A stretch of 64,000 bases of DNA from Actinoallomurus spadix (GCF_024055725.1 NZ_JAMXMX010000030.1:19190-83189); one strand, 5' to 3'; shown: positions 26,438 through 34,662, counted from the first letter of the stretch. The notes: generated from the letters alone by a model not told the origin. Numbers and translations are program-made.

Positions 26438-27400
26438 CTAAGGCGTCAGCACGATCCTGCCGAAGACCTCGCCCGCGTCCATCTTCCGGTGCGCCGTCAC
26501 GGCCTGCTCCAGGGGCAGCAGTTCATGCACCACCGTGCGCAGTTCGCCGTGGCTCGCGTCGGCGAACTGCGCGGTCCGCACGGCACGCCGGTCGGCTTCG
26601 GCCACGGTGGCGGCGCTGAAGGTGGCGAACGACAGCGACTTCTGGAAGTCCGCCATCAGCTTCGCGCCGAAGTCCGCCGGCGGCTGTCCTCCGACCGCGC
26701 CGACGGCCACCATCCGGCCGTTGGGGTTCAGCCTGGTGAAGAAGGAGGGCATGTCCGCACCGGCGACGACGTCGATGATCACGTCATAGCCGCCGGGAGC
26801 GTCCTCGCCTCCCTCGCCGGAGCGGTCCAGCACGTGGGTCGCGCCGAGTCCGCGCAGGCGCTCGCCGCGCTCGGCCGACGACGTCGTGACCGCCACCGCG
26901 CCGGCGCCACCACGGGCCGCGAGCTGGACCGTCATGATCCCGATGCTGCCGGCCCCGCCGCGCACCAGCACCGACTCGCCAGGGGAGAAGTGGGCGTGGG
27001 AGAGCCCGAAGTGGGCCACCACTCCGGAGCTGCCGAGGGTCACCGCGTCGACGGGGGACAGGTCCGCCGGGAGGGGGAGGATCTCCTCGACCGGGGCGAT
27101 CGCCTGTTCGACGTAGCCGCCGCCCGTGCCGGTGAACGCCCATACCCGCCGGCCGATCCAGGACGCGTCGACGCCGTCGCCGACCGCGGTCACGATGCCC
27201 GCCACCTCGCCGCCGGGGATATGACCCTCCCTGAAGCCGTACGCGGCGAGGGCACCGCTCCGGATCACAGTGTCGACGCCGCCGACGCCGATCGCCTCAG
27301 TAGTGATCAGAACCTGTCCGCCGGCGGGAGCCGGGGCGGGAAGGTCGATGACCGCCAGTCCTTCGGGATCACCGAATGCCTGGATCGCGACTGCCTTCAA
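26438..27400 (-). CDS. Zinc-type alcohol dehydrogenase-like NADPH:quinone oxidoreductase
   Basis: A 320-residue MDR-family oxidoreductase. GroES-like N-terminal domain with HIPGGEVAGIVTAVGDGVD; Rossmann domain with VLVRGGAGSIGIMTVQLA near residue 145; NADPH-type ending EVFGRIVLTP. It lacks the zinc ligands of true alcohol dehydrogenases, so it is a QOR-like reductase of quinones or enones. The frame is open to 27484, but the TTG at 27400 is chosen because it starts KAVAIQAFGDPEG and has GGAG 6 bases upstream. It lies downstream of the TetR gene on the same strand and may share its control. Confidence 0.8.
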   Translation of the reverse strand: MKAVAIQAFGDPEGLAVIDLPAPAPAGGQVLITTEAIGVGGVDTVIRSGALAAYGFREGHIPGGEVAGIVTAVGDGVDASWIGRRVWAFTGTGGGYVEQAIAPVEEILPLPADLSPVDAVTLGSSGVVAHFGLSHAHFSPGESVLVRGGAGSIGIMTVQLAARGGAGAVAVTTSSAERGERLRGLGATHVLDRSGEGGEDAPGGYDVIIDVVAGADMPSFFTRLNPNGRMVAVGAVGGQPPADFGAKLMADFQKSLSFATFSAATVAEADRRAVRTAQFADASHGELRTVVHELLPLEQAVTAHRKMDAGEVFGRIVLTP

Positions 27401-27594
27401 TGTCGTCTCCGTGTTCTGGGCTCGATCGGGGGGGCGTTCCGGGCGCAGTGCCTCCGGACACGACGGGACGCTAACGAACGCCACCGTCCGGCCGGCCGAA
27501 GTGAGACGGGTGACCGGCCGTTCGCCTCACTCCCCGCGATCCGACGCTCCGAGTCGATGGATCTCGCCGCGAGCGGTGAACGCGCGCTGAAGGC

Positions 27595-28212
27595 TCAGTG
27601 ACGCGGGCGCAGTCCGTTCAGCGCCGTCTCGACGATGCTGTCGGCGTATTCGGGAGTGAGCGCTCCGCTGCGCTGCAGCCATCGGTTGAGGAGTGGTCCC
27701 CACACCATCTCCACGGCCACGTCGAGATCGAGGTCCTCGGCGAGTTGCCCGGCCCGCTGAGCGCTGCGAAGCCGTCGTTTCTTCATCTCTCTCATCGGCC
27801 CGTCCAGCCGTTCCGCGTAGAGCGCGGCCAGCGCCGGGTCGTGCGTGATCTCGGTGTTCAGTGCGCGCATCGGCTCGTCGTAGCGCGGATCGTTCAGTTC
27901 CTCGACCGTGGCCCGTAGGACCGTCTTCAGGTCTGCCTCCAGGTCTCCGGTGTCGGGCAGAGCGGCCTCGCCGCCGGGCGGCTGTTCGCCTCCGAGCATG
28001 AGAAGGAAGGCGTCGAAGAGGACCGCGCCCTTGGAGGGCCACCAGCGGTAGATCGTCTGCTTGCCGACGCCCGCGCGGGCGGCGATGCCCTCGATGCTCA
28101 GCTTGGCGTACCCCACCTCCTGGATCAGCTCGAACGCCGCGGTGAGGATGGCTCGCCGTGACGCCTCGTTCCGGCGGGACGTGTTCGAGGAGGACCTCCG
28201 CTGCGTCGTCAT
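27595..28212 (-). CDS. TetR-family transcriptional regulator
   Basis: A 205-residue repressor. The N-terminal HTH covers about residues 17-63: AILTAAFELIQEVGYAKLSI and GVGKQTIYRWWPSKGAVLFD. The C-terminal ligand domain resembles TetR_C class 16 proteins. It is divergent from an SDR gene, and the 130-base spacer holds two matching inverted repeats, so it very likely represses the SDR and itself. A half-site (GAGACGG) also occurs at 27503-27509, ahead of the quinone oxidoreductase. Confidence 0.9.
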   Translation of the reverse strand: MTTQRRSSSNTSRRNEASRRAILTAAFELIQEVGYAKLSIEGIAARAGVGKQTIYRWWPSKGAVLFDAFLLMLGGEQPPGGEAALPDTGDLEADLKTVLRATVEELNDPRYDEPMRALNTEITHDPALAALYAERLDGPMREMKKRRLRSAQRAGQLAEDLDLDVAVEMVWGPLLNRWLQRSGALTPEYADSIVETALNGLRPRH

Positions 28213-28238
28213 GCCGTCGAATCTAACAGGAGTGAGAC

Positions 28239-28253
28239 GAGACGGTCCGTCTT
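28239..28253. promoter_or_regulatory. TetR operator site 1
   Basis: GAGACGGTCCGTCTT is an inverted repeat with 6-base arms (one mismatch) around a 3-base centre. It overlaps the -35 element TTGACA of the SDR promoter and also lies just upstream of the TetR gene, so occupancy would block both directions. Confidence 0.7.
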
Positions 28254-28281
28254 GACAGTGGCGAACAGAGATCGCTACGCT
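28252..28281 (+). promoter_or_regulatory. Sigma70-type promoter of the SDR gene
   Basis: A perfect -35 TTGACA (28252-28257) and -10 TACGCT (28276-28281) with 18 bases between them. It is flanked by the two GAGACG-N3-CGTCTC operators. Transcription would start near 28288. Confidence 0.75.
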
Positions 28282-28294
28282 CTCGTATCGAGAC

Positions 28295-28309
28295 GAGACG
28301 GATCGTCTC
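28295..28309. promoter_or_regulatory. TetR operator site 2
   Basis: GAGACGGATCGTCTC has perfect 6-base arms around a 3-base centre and matches site 1 in arms and centre length. It lies just downstream of the predicted SDR transcription start. Confidence 0.72.
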
Positions 28310-28342
28310 GGTGGTTCGAGTCAAGGCAGAAGGAGCAGCACC

Positions 28343-29203
28343 TTGCGTACCCCCGCGACGGGTTCGTCCCGCACCTGGTTCATCACCGGAGCCAGCCGCG
28401 GCCTGGGCCGTGCGTTCGCCGTCGCCGCGCTGGAGCGCGGCGATCAGGTGGTCGCCGCGGCCCGCACGATGAGGGCACAGGATTTCGACGGCCGGTATGG
28501 GGATCGGCTCCTCACCCTCACCCTCGATGTGACGGATCGTGCCGCGGTGTTCGCCGCCGTGGACGCCGCCATCCAGCGTTTCGGCCGGCTCGACATCGTG
28601 GTCAACAACGCCGGGACCATGTCCTCGGGAATGGTCGAGGAGTTCACCGAGACCGAGGCACGCGCTCAGCTGGACGTCAACCTGTTCGGGGCCATGTGGG
28701 TCTGCCAGGCCGTCCTGCCGCACCTGCGCGCGCGGAGATCCGGTCACATCGTGCAGATCTCCAGCATCGCCGCCCTCGGCGGCTTCCCGAGCACCGGGAT
28801 GTACAGCGCGAGCAAGTTCGCGCTGGAAGGAATGAGCGAGGCCCTGGCCATGGAGATCGCGCCGTTCGGCGTCAAACTGACGATGGTGCAGCCCGGCGGC
28901 TACTGGACCGACCTGTACTCCTCCATGACCATGACCTCACCCATGGAGGAGTACGCCTCCCTGCGCGCCGAGCTGGAGAGACAGTGGGCCGAAGGCTCGA
29001 TCGACAGCGAGCCGCGTCTGGCCGCCGAAGCGCTGCTGACGTTGGTCGACAGCGATGATCCGCCGCTGCGGTTGCTGCTCGGCAGCATGGTCTACGACCT
29101 GGCCTTCGACATCTCCCGGCGGCGGATGCGCACCTGGGCGGCCTGGGAGCAGGTCAGCCGCGCCGCCGAACACGCCGTCCCAGCCCCCGGAACGACCGGC
29201 TGA
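28343..29203 (+). CDS. Short-chain dehydrogenase/reductase
   Basis: A 286-residue classical SDR. The cofactor loop TGASRGLG is near residues 15-22, NNAG near 90, and the catalytic YSASK follows SSIAALGGFPSTGM. Substrate and direction are unknown. The TTG start at 28343 is supported by AAGGAG 7 bases upstream, and no ATG or GTG fits better. It is divergent from the TetR gene, whose operators flank its promoter, so it is probably induced by the ligand that the regulator senses. Confidence 0.88.
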   Translation: MRTPATGSSRTWFITGASRGLGRAFAVAALERGDQVVAAARTMRAQDFDGRYGDRLLTLTLDVTDRAAVFAAVDAAIQRFGRLDIVVNNAGTMSSGMVEEFTETEARAQLDVNLFGAMWVCQAVLPHLRARRSGHIVQISSIAALGGFPSTGMYSASKFALEGMSEALAMEIAPFGVKLTMVQPGGYWTDLYSSMTMTSPMEEYASLRAELERQWAEGSIDSEPRLAAEALLTLVDSDDPPLRLLLGSMVYDLAFDISRRRMRTWAAWEQVSRAAEHAVPAPGTTG

Positions 29204-29268
29204 CCCGCGGACCGGCATCGCCAGGCCCTTTCCGGCCTCTCGAGCGAGCGACGGCGGTGGTACGGGGA

Positions 29269-30153
29269 TCAGCTCGCCGCGGCTGCCGCCCGCATGTCTC
29301 CTGCCGGGGCCGCGTCGCGGAGGCCGCCGCCACCGGCGGCGTACAGCAGCTCGCGGACGGTGTCCTCGCGGTCGGCCCGCCAGACGAGGCGCAGCGCGAC
29401 GTCGGGTGAGGCGACCGGGTGGCCGACGAGGACGCCCGAGCGGAGATCCTCCGCGACGGCGAACTCCGGCAGCAGAGCCGCGCCGAGCCCCCGGCGTGCC
29501 CAGCCGTGGATGACCGTCACGGAGCCCAGCTCGGTACGTTCACCGTCGGTGCCCAGCACCCGGTCGGCGATGATCCGGAAGGAGCAGCCCGGCGGCGTCA
29601 CGAGCAGGCGGTCGCGCGCCGCTCCCGGAGCGGTGACGTACGCCAGCGGCACGTCCTCCACGTCGAGGAAGTCCAGCCGCGACGGCACGTCGAACCCCAG
29701 CCCGCCCACCGCCGGACCGCTGTCCAGGAGCAGCCCGGCGTCGAGGGAACCGGCGTCGACCCCCTGAAGGATGTCCCGGCGGTTCAGCGGCGCGACCTCG
29801 ATGCCCAGGTCGGGGCGGCGCGCCGCGAGCCGCTCGACGATGCCGGGGACCAGGGTGGCGGCGAGGGTCTCCAGCGCCCCGAGCCGTCCGACGGCCGGCC
29901 GCCCGGTCACCTCCCGGCGCGCCTGGTCCGCCTGGTCGAGCAGCCGCCGGGCCCACACCTCCATCCGCCGGCCCGCGTCGGTGAGCCGCATGCCCTCCGG
30001 CGTCCGATCGAACAGGACGACGCCGAGCGACCGCTCCAGCGCCCGTACCTGCTCCGAGACGGAGGACGGCGCGAGGTCCACGGTGATCGCCGCGTCCGTG
30101 ACGGTGCCCTCGGTGGCGACGGCGAGGAACGTGCGCAACTGCCGGAACTCCAC
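29269..30153 (-). CDS. LysR-family transcriptional regulator
   Basis: A 294-residue regulator. The winged HTH at residues about 3-60 reads FRQLRTFLAVATEGTVTDAA and PSSVSEQVRALERSLGVVLF. The substrate-binding domain (about 88-290) has LGALETLAATLVPGIVERL. The frame stays open far upstream to 31545, but the HTH starts at the GTG at 30153. It is divergent from the MFS gene, the usual arrangement for a LysR protein controlling an exporter. The 108-base spacer should hold its binding sites. Confidence 0.88.
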   Translation of the reverse strand: MEFRQLRTFLAVATEGTVTDAAITVDLAPSSVSEQVRALERSLGVVLFDRTPEGMRLTDAGRRMEVWARRLLDQADQARREVTGRPAVGRLGALETLAATLVPGIVERLAARRPDLGIEVAPLNRRDILQGVDAGSLDAGLLLDSGPAVGGLGFDVPSRLDFLDVEDVPLAYVTAPGAARDRLLVTPPGCSFRIIADRVLGTDGERTELGSVTVIHGWARRGLGAALLPEFAVAEDLRSGVLVGHPVASPDVALRLVWRADREDTVRELLYAAGGGGLRDAAPAGDMRAAAAAS

Positions 30154-30261
30154 GCTGACCTGGCCTTTCGGTGATGCCGAACGCGACGTTCGCCGTCGCC
30201 GGTGGAGGCGGACGGGTGAGTGCCGCGACGGTGGACGCACCCCATTCTCCTGGAGTTTCAC

Positions 30262-31527
30262 GTGTCTCCCGAAACCGTCACGATCTCCCGGGCGAGCCGG
30301 TTGTTCGGCCTCTCGCTCGGCTACTTCCTGGTCCTGCTGGACACCACCGTCCTGACCGTCGCCCTGCCCGACCTGCGCGCCTCCCTCGGCGGCGGGATCG
30401 CCGGGCTGCAGTGGGCGGTCACCGGCTACACGGTGACGTTCGCCGCGCTGCTGCCGACCGCGGGCGCGGTGTCGGACCGGTTCGGCGCGCACCGGGTGTT
30501 CGCCGCCGGTGTCGCCGCGTTCGGCCTGGTGTCCCTGCTCAGCGCGGCGGCGCCGACCCTGCCCGTCCTCGTCGTCCTGCGGGCCGTGCTCGGCGCGGCG
30601 GGCGCGCTCTGCCTGCCGAGCTCCCTGGCGATCATCACCCGGCTCTACGCCGTCCCCGCCGCGCGCGGCCGTGCCCTCGGCGCCTGGGCCGCGATCACCG
30701 GATGCGCGCTGGCCGCCGGCCCGGTCGTGGGCGGGCTGCTGGTCTCGGCCGGCGGCTGGCGGGCGGTGTTCCTCGTCAACGTCCCGGTGGCGCTGGTCAG
30801 CCTCGTACTCGTCCGCGACATCCGGGTGCCCGCGACGGGGCGCGCGATCGACTGGCGGGCCCAGTTCGTGGCCTGCGCCTTCCTCGCGGTGCTCACCGAC
30901 GCCATCGTCGACCGGCGCGCCGTCTCGGCGATCGCGGCCGCCGCCCTCGCCGCGATCATGGTCGTCGTCGAACGGCGCAGCGCGTCCCCGGCCGTCCCCG
31001 GCGCGGTGATCGCCGAGCCGGGCGTACGCCGTGGCCTGATCGCGGGCGCGGCGGTGAACTTCGCGCTGTCGGGCGGGCTGTTCGTGCTGACGCTGTCGCT
31101 GCAGCGTCACCTGGGCCCGGTCGCCACCGGCCTGGCGTTCCTGCCGCTGACGCTGCCGACCGCGTTCAACCCGCTCGTCACCGGCCGGCTGGTCGCGAGG
31201 TTCGGATCGCGCCCGCCGGTCCTGGCCGGACTGACCCTGCTGACCCTCGGCTGCCTCGCGGCGACCCCGGTGCCGTGGCTCGGCATGCTCCTGATCGGCT
31301 TCGGCGTGTCCTTCTCCCTGCCCGCCCTGGTCACCGGCGTCGTGCAGGCGGCACCCGAGGGCATGGCCGGCGTGGCGAGCGGCCTGCTCAACGCGGTCCG
31401 CCAGGTCGGCGCCACCCTCGGCGTGGCGGTGATGGGCGGCCTGGCGGGCGGCACGGCCTTCGCCATCGCCGCGGCCCTCTGCCTGGCCGCGGGCCTCACC
31501 CTGGCCTCCTCCGGCCGCCGCTCCTGA
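30262..31527 (+). CDS. Major facilitator superfamily transporter
   Basis: A 421-residue membrane protein with about 12 hydrophobic helices. The start SRLFGLSLGYFLVLLDTTVL and the motif-A-like segment SDRFGAHRVF place it among EmrB/QacA-like drug or metabolite exporters (DHA2-like, though short). The GTG at 30262 has GGAG 6 bases upstream, which decides the start. It is divergent from the LysR gene. The substrate is unknown. Confidence 0.86.
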   Translation: MSPETVTISRASRLFGLSLGYFLVLLDTTVLTVALPDLRASLGGGIAGLQWAVTGYTVTFAALLPTAGAVSDRFGAHRVFAAGVAAFGLVSLLSAAAPTLPVLVVLRAVLGAAGALCLPSSLAIITRLYAVPAARGRALGAWAAITGCALAAGPVVGGLLVSAGGWRAVFLVNVPVALVSLVLVRDIRVPATGRAIDWRAQFVACAFLAVLTDAIVDRRAVSAIAAAALAAIMVVVERRSASPAVPGAVIAEPGVRRGLIAGAAVNFALSGGLFVLTLSLQRHLGPVATGLAFLPLTLPTAFNPLVTGRLVARFGSRPPVLAGLTLLTLGCLAATPVPWLGMLLIGFGVSFSLPALVTGVVQAAPEGMAGVASGLLNAVRQVGATLGVAVMGGLAGGTAFAIAAALCLAAGLTLASSGRRS

Positions 31528-31531
31528 GACG

Positions 31532-31567
31532 CGAGGAACCCACAACTTCCGGGTCGTGGGTTCCTCG
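31532..31567. terminator. Bidirectional terminator between MFS and DUF397 genes
   Basis: A perfect 12-bp stem (CGAGGAACCCAC and its complement) with a 12-base loop. It sits between two convergent genes, 5 bases after the MFS stop and 10 bases from the DUF397 stop. There is no clear T tract. Confidence 0.75.
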
Positions 31568-31576
31568 ATCGGTCAA

Positions 31577-31675
31577 TCAGACGTCTTGCAGCTGCACTTC
31601 GACGCAGTTGCTCGTACCCTCGTTGCCACTCCGGGAGGACTTCCGCCAGTCATCGTCCGTGATGAGTTCCTGCAT
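31577..31675 (-). CDS. Truncated DUF397 protein (32 aa)
   Basis: A 32-residue protein with the DUF397 signature DWRKSSRSGNEGTSNCVEV. Typical members are about 55-70 residues and continue with an Arg-Asp-Ser ... Glu-Trp region; here a stop follows CVEVQLQDV. Its ATG shares one base with the upstream regulator's TGA, and AAGGAG lies 5 bases before it, so it is translated with that regulator. DUF397 proteins are partners of Scr1/WhiJ-type regulators in actinomycetes. Whether the short form still works is unclear. Confidence 0.75.
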   Translation of the reverse strand: MQELITDDDWRKSSRSGNEGTSNCVEVQLQDV

Positions 31676-32487
31676 CACAGCTCCTTCATCAACTTCTCGA
31701 TCAGCTCGAGTGATGCGCATTCCGGCAGTGCTGATTGGCCGATTCGATCGTATCTGTCCCAGTACTGCCGAACTTCGGACGGAGACTCGACGAGACGCCC
31801 TCTGCCTGATGCCTCAGTGTGAGCGACGTCTCCAGACTCTCCGAAAAGGAGTGTGAAGCTGCCGCTGAACCCTGCGTGCGCCCCGGCGCTTCGAGGCACC
31901 ACCCGGATGCCCACATTGGGTAGCTTCGCCAGGCTGAGGAGGTGCGCGAGCTGGTCGCGCATGACCTGCGACCCGCCAACGGGCCAGTCGAGGGCATTCT
32001 GGGAGAGCAACGCCCAGATGGTCGGCGGCGACCGTTTGCTGAGGATGACCTGCCTGGCCATTCTTCTGGCCACCTGCTCTTCGACGTCTTGGGTGCCCAG
32101 GGCGCCGATCAGGGCGGCGGCGTATTCGGGGAGCTGGAACAGCCCCGGCACCGCCAAGGCTTCGTAGGTCTTGATCGTGTCCGCTGCCGCCTCATGACCC
32201 AGGTACGCCTTGAACCACTCGCGGTCCTGATTGGCCTGTCTCCTGGCCTGCTTGAGCAGCCAGGTGAAGTGCTGGCCGAGCTCCCAGTGCGCATCCAGCC
32301 TCGCCGCGTCCTCCTCCTTGATCCTCCTACGCCCGGTCATGATGTTGGAGACATTGGAGTAGCTACGACCCAGCAGCCTCGCGACATGCTTGTAGGACAT
32401 ATTGGACTTCTTGGCATGGAATTGCAGGTCGAGCGTTATCTTGTCCCACGGATCAGAATCCGGATCGAGCGTGATCCCCTCGCTCAT
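31675..32487 (-). CDS. Scr1/WhiJ-type XRE regulator with DUF5753 domain
   Basis: A 270-residue regulator. The XRE helix-turn-helix is at about residues 28-58 (MSYKHVARLLGRSYSNVSNI). A DUF5753 effector domain follows (about 90-265), with WFKAYLGHEAAADTIKTYEA and VPGLFQLPEYAAALI. Proteins of this class control development and antibiotic production in Streptomyces and are paired with a DUF397 protein and an AbaA-like ATPase, all present here. Its promoter carries an inverted repeat, suggesting autoregulation. Confidence 0.9.
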   Translation of the reverse strand: MSEGITLDPDSDPWDKITLDLQFHAKKSNMSYKHVARLLGRSYSNVSNIMTGRRRIKEEDAARLDAHWELGQHFTWLLKQARRQANQDREWFKAYLGHEAAADTIKTYEALAVPGLFQLPEYAAALIGALGTQDVEEQVARRMARQVILSKRSPPTIWALLSQNALDWPVGGSQVMRDQLAHLLSLAKLPNVGIRVVPRSAGAHAGFSGSFTLLFGESGDVAHTEASGRGRLVESPSEVRQYWDRYDRIGQSALPECASLELIEKLMKEL

Positions 32488-32498
32488 CAGGCCCCCGA

Positions 32499-32549
32499 AT
32501 CTCTCCAGTGTCTCCGGGAGAGATTACGCCTCTCCCATGGGTCGGTCCA
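32499..32549 (-). promoter_or_regulatory. Promoter and operator of the Scr1-type regulator
   Basis: On the minus strand TGGACC (32549-32544) and TAATCT (32526-32521), 17 bases apart, form a good promoter. An 8-bp perfect inverted repeat (ATCTCTCC 32499-32506, GGAGAGAT 32517-32524) overlaps the -10 element and the start region, so binding there would repress the gene. Confidence 0.6.
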
Positions 32550-32657
32550 GAATTCCTGTCACCGCTTTCGATTGCATCCGGGAAAGGCACTGGATGACAT
32601 AAAGCGATCCGGAATGGACCGAGAAGCCTGAAATAGGGCAGATGGGGGTGGGTGGCC

Positions 32658-33116
32658 ATGGATGCGATGGTGCGCCCGATCGAGACGGTGATGGACGACG
32701 GCGATCGGAAGACCGTCGTGACGCTTCGGCCGGTGCCTCAGGCCGCCGACATCGCCCGTACCTTCATCGAGCACCGCATGCTCGTGGAGGGGCGCCCCGA
32801 CCTGGTGGACGACGCGACTCTCATCGCCTCGGAGTTCATCACGAACGCGTACGTCCACGTTCCGGCCGCGGAGTTCTTCAAGCTCATGCTCTGCTGGAAC
32901 GCCGGCAGCCCCCTCATCGAGGTCTGGGATCCGTCATGGGCGCTGCCCAGACCGAGAACCCTGGCCGACGGGGACGGATTCCTCCTCTCCACGAGCGGCA
33001 AAGGGCTCTTCATCGTCTCCCGGCTCGCCCAGAGCTGGGGTTCTCGGCGGATCCCGAAGATGAAAGGCGGCGGGAAGATCGTATGGGCCCGTCTCCCCAA
33101 AAATGAGGAGGAGTAA
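32658..33116 (+). CDS. AbaA-like anti-sigma-type ATP-binding protein
   Basis: A 152-residue HATPase_c protein of the RsbW/SpoIIAB-like group. DDATLIASEFITNAYVH is the N-box, VWDPSW a changed G1 region and GKGLFIVSRLAQSWG the G2 region. It is divergent from the Scr1-type regulator, as in AbaA-like loci where regulator, DUF397 protein and ATPase cluster. The ATG at 32658 follows GGTGGGTGG closely; GTG 32652 is an alternative. It may bind a sigma factor or the regulator; kinase activity is unproven. Confidence 0.8.
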   Translation: MDAMVRPIETVMDDGDRKTVVTLRPVPQAADIARTFIEHRMLVEGRPDLVDDATLIASEFITNAYVHVPAAEFFKLMLCWNAGSPLIEVWDPSWALPRPRTLADGDGFLLSTSGKGLFIVSRLAQSWGSRRIPKMKGGGKIVWARLPKNEEE

Positions 33117-33250
33117 GAGAAAAAGCGGCCTACAGGGCATCGCCGCTGAGGGGTAGAAGAAGAATGTGAGCCCGTACAGGAAAGGAGGGGAAAGCCGTGA
33201 TCGGCGTCTCATGGGCATGAGCCTCGCGCGCGGTGGACCCGAGAGAAACA

Positions 33251-33322
33251 GGCGTCTCGTTCGGCGGCCTCTACTCAGGCGAGAAAGTCATCGCGTGAGT
33301 AGACGGCGTCGAACGAGACGCC
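33251..33322. repeat. Long imperfect hairpin (27-base arms)
   Basis: Arms 33251-33277 and 33296-33322 match at 24 of 27 positions, with perfect outer 13 bases (GGCGTCTCGTTCG) and perfect inner 8 bases (TCTACTCA), around an 18-base loop. It lies in the 260-base gap between the convergent ATPase and HD genes. It may be a bidirectional terminator or a small non-autonomous element. There is no T tract. I see no convincing gene in the gap. Confidence 0.7.
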
Positions 33323-33376
33323 CCACCCCCCGGGTCGCGAGTGAGCAACCGGGTCGGAGCCGGCCATGAGGACTTC

Positions 33377-34339
33377 TCATTCTGGATCGTCGGTGCCGAT
33401 CCTCGCGCGCAGGCGGACGACTCCGGCGTGGATGACGGGCGGCACGGTGATCAGGGTGACCACGGCGTCGACGACGCTCGTCCGCGCGGTCTCAAGGATC
33501 ATCCAGCCGATCAGGAGCGTCAGCGGCGTCCAGGTGCGCAGGTCCGTCCGCAGGAGCCAGCGGAGGCCGGTCAGGAGGCGCCGGGAGAGAACCTCCCGCG
33601 TTGGGCGGCGGCGCAGGGTCAGGGCCAAAGCGGGCATGCCGAGCGTGAGGCTCAGCGTGAACCGGGTCCGGGCGCGGCGGCTCGGCAGGACATCGAGCTC
33701 TCCGAGCCATTCGTCCAGGTAACGCGATCTGACCGCCGGCGGGAGTAACAGTGCACCGAGAGCGAGTGCCCGGACCGCCGCGCCGGTGTCCCCGGAGAGA
33801 ACGCTGAGCCGTTCGCGCGCGAGCGACTCGAGCTCGTCCGAGACGTCCCGCAGGCCGAGGCGCATGGCGAGGGGCGCCATGACGTCCAGTGTCTGTTGGG
33901 CTCTCAGCCGCTGCTTCTCCTTCTCGAGGTACCGCAGGGTACGCATGTTGTGCAGCCGGTCCAGCACCTTCAGGGCGAGCACCCGGTCGTCGGCGGCGCC
34001 GATGGCCCCTGGGGCGTGCCGGTAGCCGAGGCCGGTGATGCTCGCGACCAGGGTGGCGATCTCGTCGCCGAACTCCTCGCGGAGCCGGGTGACGTCGCAG
34101 TCGGTGTCCTCGAGGATGTCATGCAGCAGGGCGGCGCAGACCGTCGCGACGTCCAACCCGGCGTCGATGGCGATCTCCGCGACCGCGACCGGATGGGTGA
34201 TGTACGGGTCGCCGCTCTTGCGGAACTGGCCCTCGTGACAGCGGGCGGCGAACTCGTATGCGTGCCGGATCCTGTCGCGATCGGTGATCGGAACGTCGGC
34301 GGGCAAGCGAGCCAAGAGCGGCTCCAGCAGGGCGGTCAT
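33377..34339 (-). CDS. HD-domain (p)ppGpp-hydrolase-like protein with hydrophobic C-terminus
   Basis: A 320-residue protein. Residues about 25-190 form a RelA/SpoT-type HD domain: AYEFAARCHEGQFRKSGDPY, THPVAVAE, LLHDILEDTD with His73 and Asp74, and LDRLHNMRTL. This matches the hydrolase half of Rel enzymes, including the metal-binding His and Asp residues. There is no synthetase domain; the rest is Arg-rich with two hydrophobic segments (FTLSLTLGMPALALTL and TPLTLLIGWMILET), so it may be membrane-attached. It overlaps the PadR gene (ATGA) and is probably under its control. Degradation of alarmone or another nucleotide is likely but unproven. Confidence 0.75.
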   Translation of the reverse strand: MTALLEPLLARLPADVPITDRDRIRHAYEFAARCHEGQFRKSGDPYITHPVAVAEIAIDAGLDVATVCAALLHDILEDTDCDVTRLREEFGDEIATLVASITGLGYRHAPGAIGAADDRVLALKVLDRLHNMRTLRYLEKEKQRLRAQQTLDVMAPLAMRLGLRDVSDELESLARERLSVLSGDTGAAVRALALGALLLPPAVRSRYLDEWLGELDVLPSRRARTRFTLSLTLGMPALALTLRRRPTREVLSRRLLTGLRWLLRTDLRTWTPLTLLIGWMILETARTSVVDAVVTLITVPPVIHAGVVRLRARIGTDDPE

Positions 34340-34662
34340 GAGGTCACCGACCGTGGCTTCGCGGCATGTCCGCGTGATCGCTCGGCACGCTCCAGGGCGG
34401 CGCTCGCACGTACGGCGCCCTCGTCGGTGAGCGTGTAGTAGTAGCGGGCGCGCCGGCCTTCGGCCAGGTGTTCGGCCGCCGGCTCCTTGTGACGTTCGAT
34501 CCAGCCGAAGTGCTCCAGGCGGGCAAGGATCGGGTAGATCGTGCCGCTGGGCTGACCGGTCTGCGCGCACAGCTCCAGCCCGAAGCGCCGCTTCGCCGGA
34601 TCGGACAGCATCAGTTTCAGGACGAGGATCGTCTGCAGAGTCATCCGGGGACCATCCACCAT
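34336..34662 (-). CDS. PadR-family transcriptional regulator
   Basis: A 108-residue PadR regulator. The winged HTH spans about residues 6-90, with TLQTILVLKLMLSDPAKRRF, GTIYPILARLEHFGWIE and ARYYYTLTDEGA. ATG 34662 is preferred to TTG 34683: a TAGAGT -10 element ends 7 bases before it, implying a leaderless transcript. It overlaps the HD-domain gene and probably represses the pair. Confidence 0.88.
   Translation of the reverse strand: MVDGPRMTLQTILVLKLMLSDPAKRRFGLELCAQTGQPSGTIYPILARLEHFGWIERHKEPAAEHLAEGRRARYYYTLTDEGAVRASAALERAERSRGHAAKPRSVTS

Noticed and set aside
30154..31545. N-terminal extension of the LysR frame on the minus strand
   Set aside because: The extra 464 codons are Gln/Arg/Gly-rich and antisense to the MFS transporter; the HTH starts at 30153.
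33166..33369. 67-codon Arg-rich plus-strand frame
   Set aside because: It runs through the long inverted repeat and has no protein-like features.
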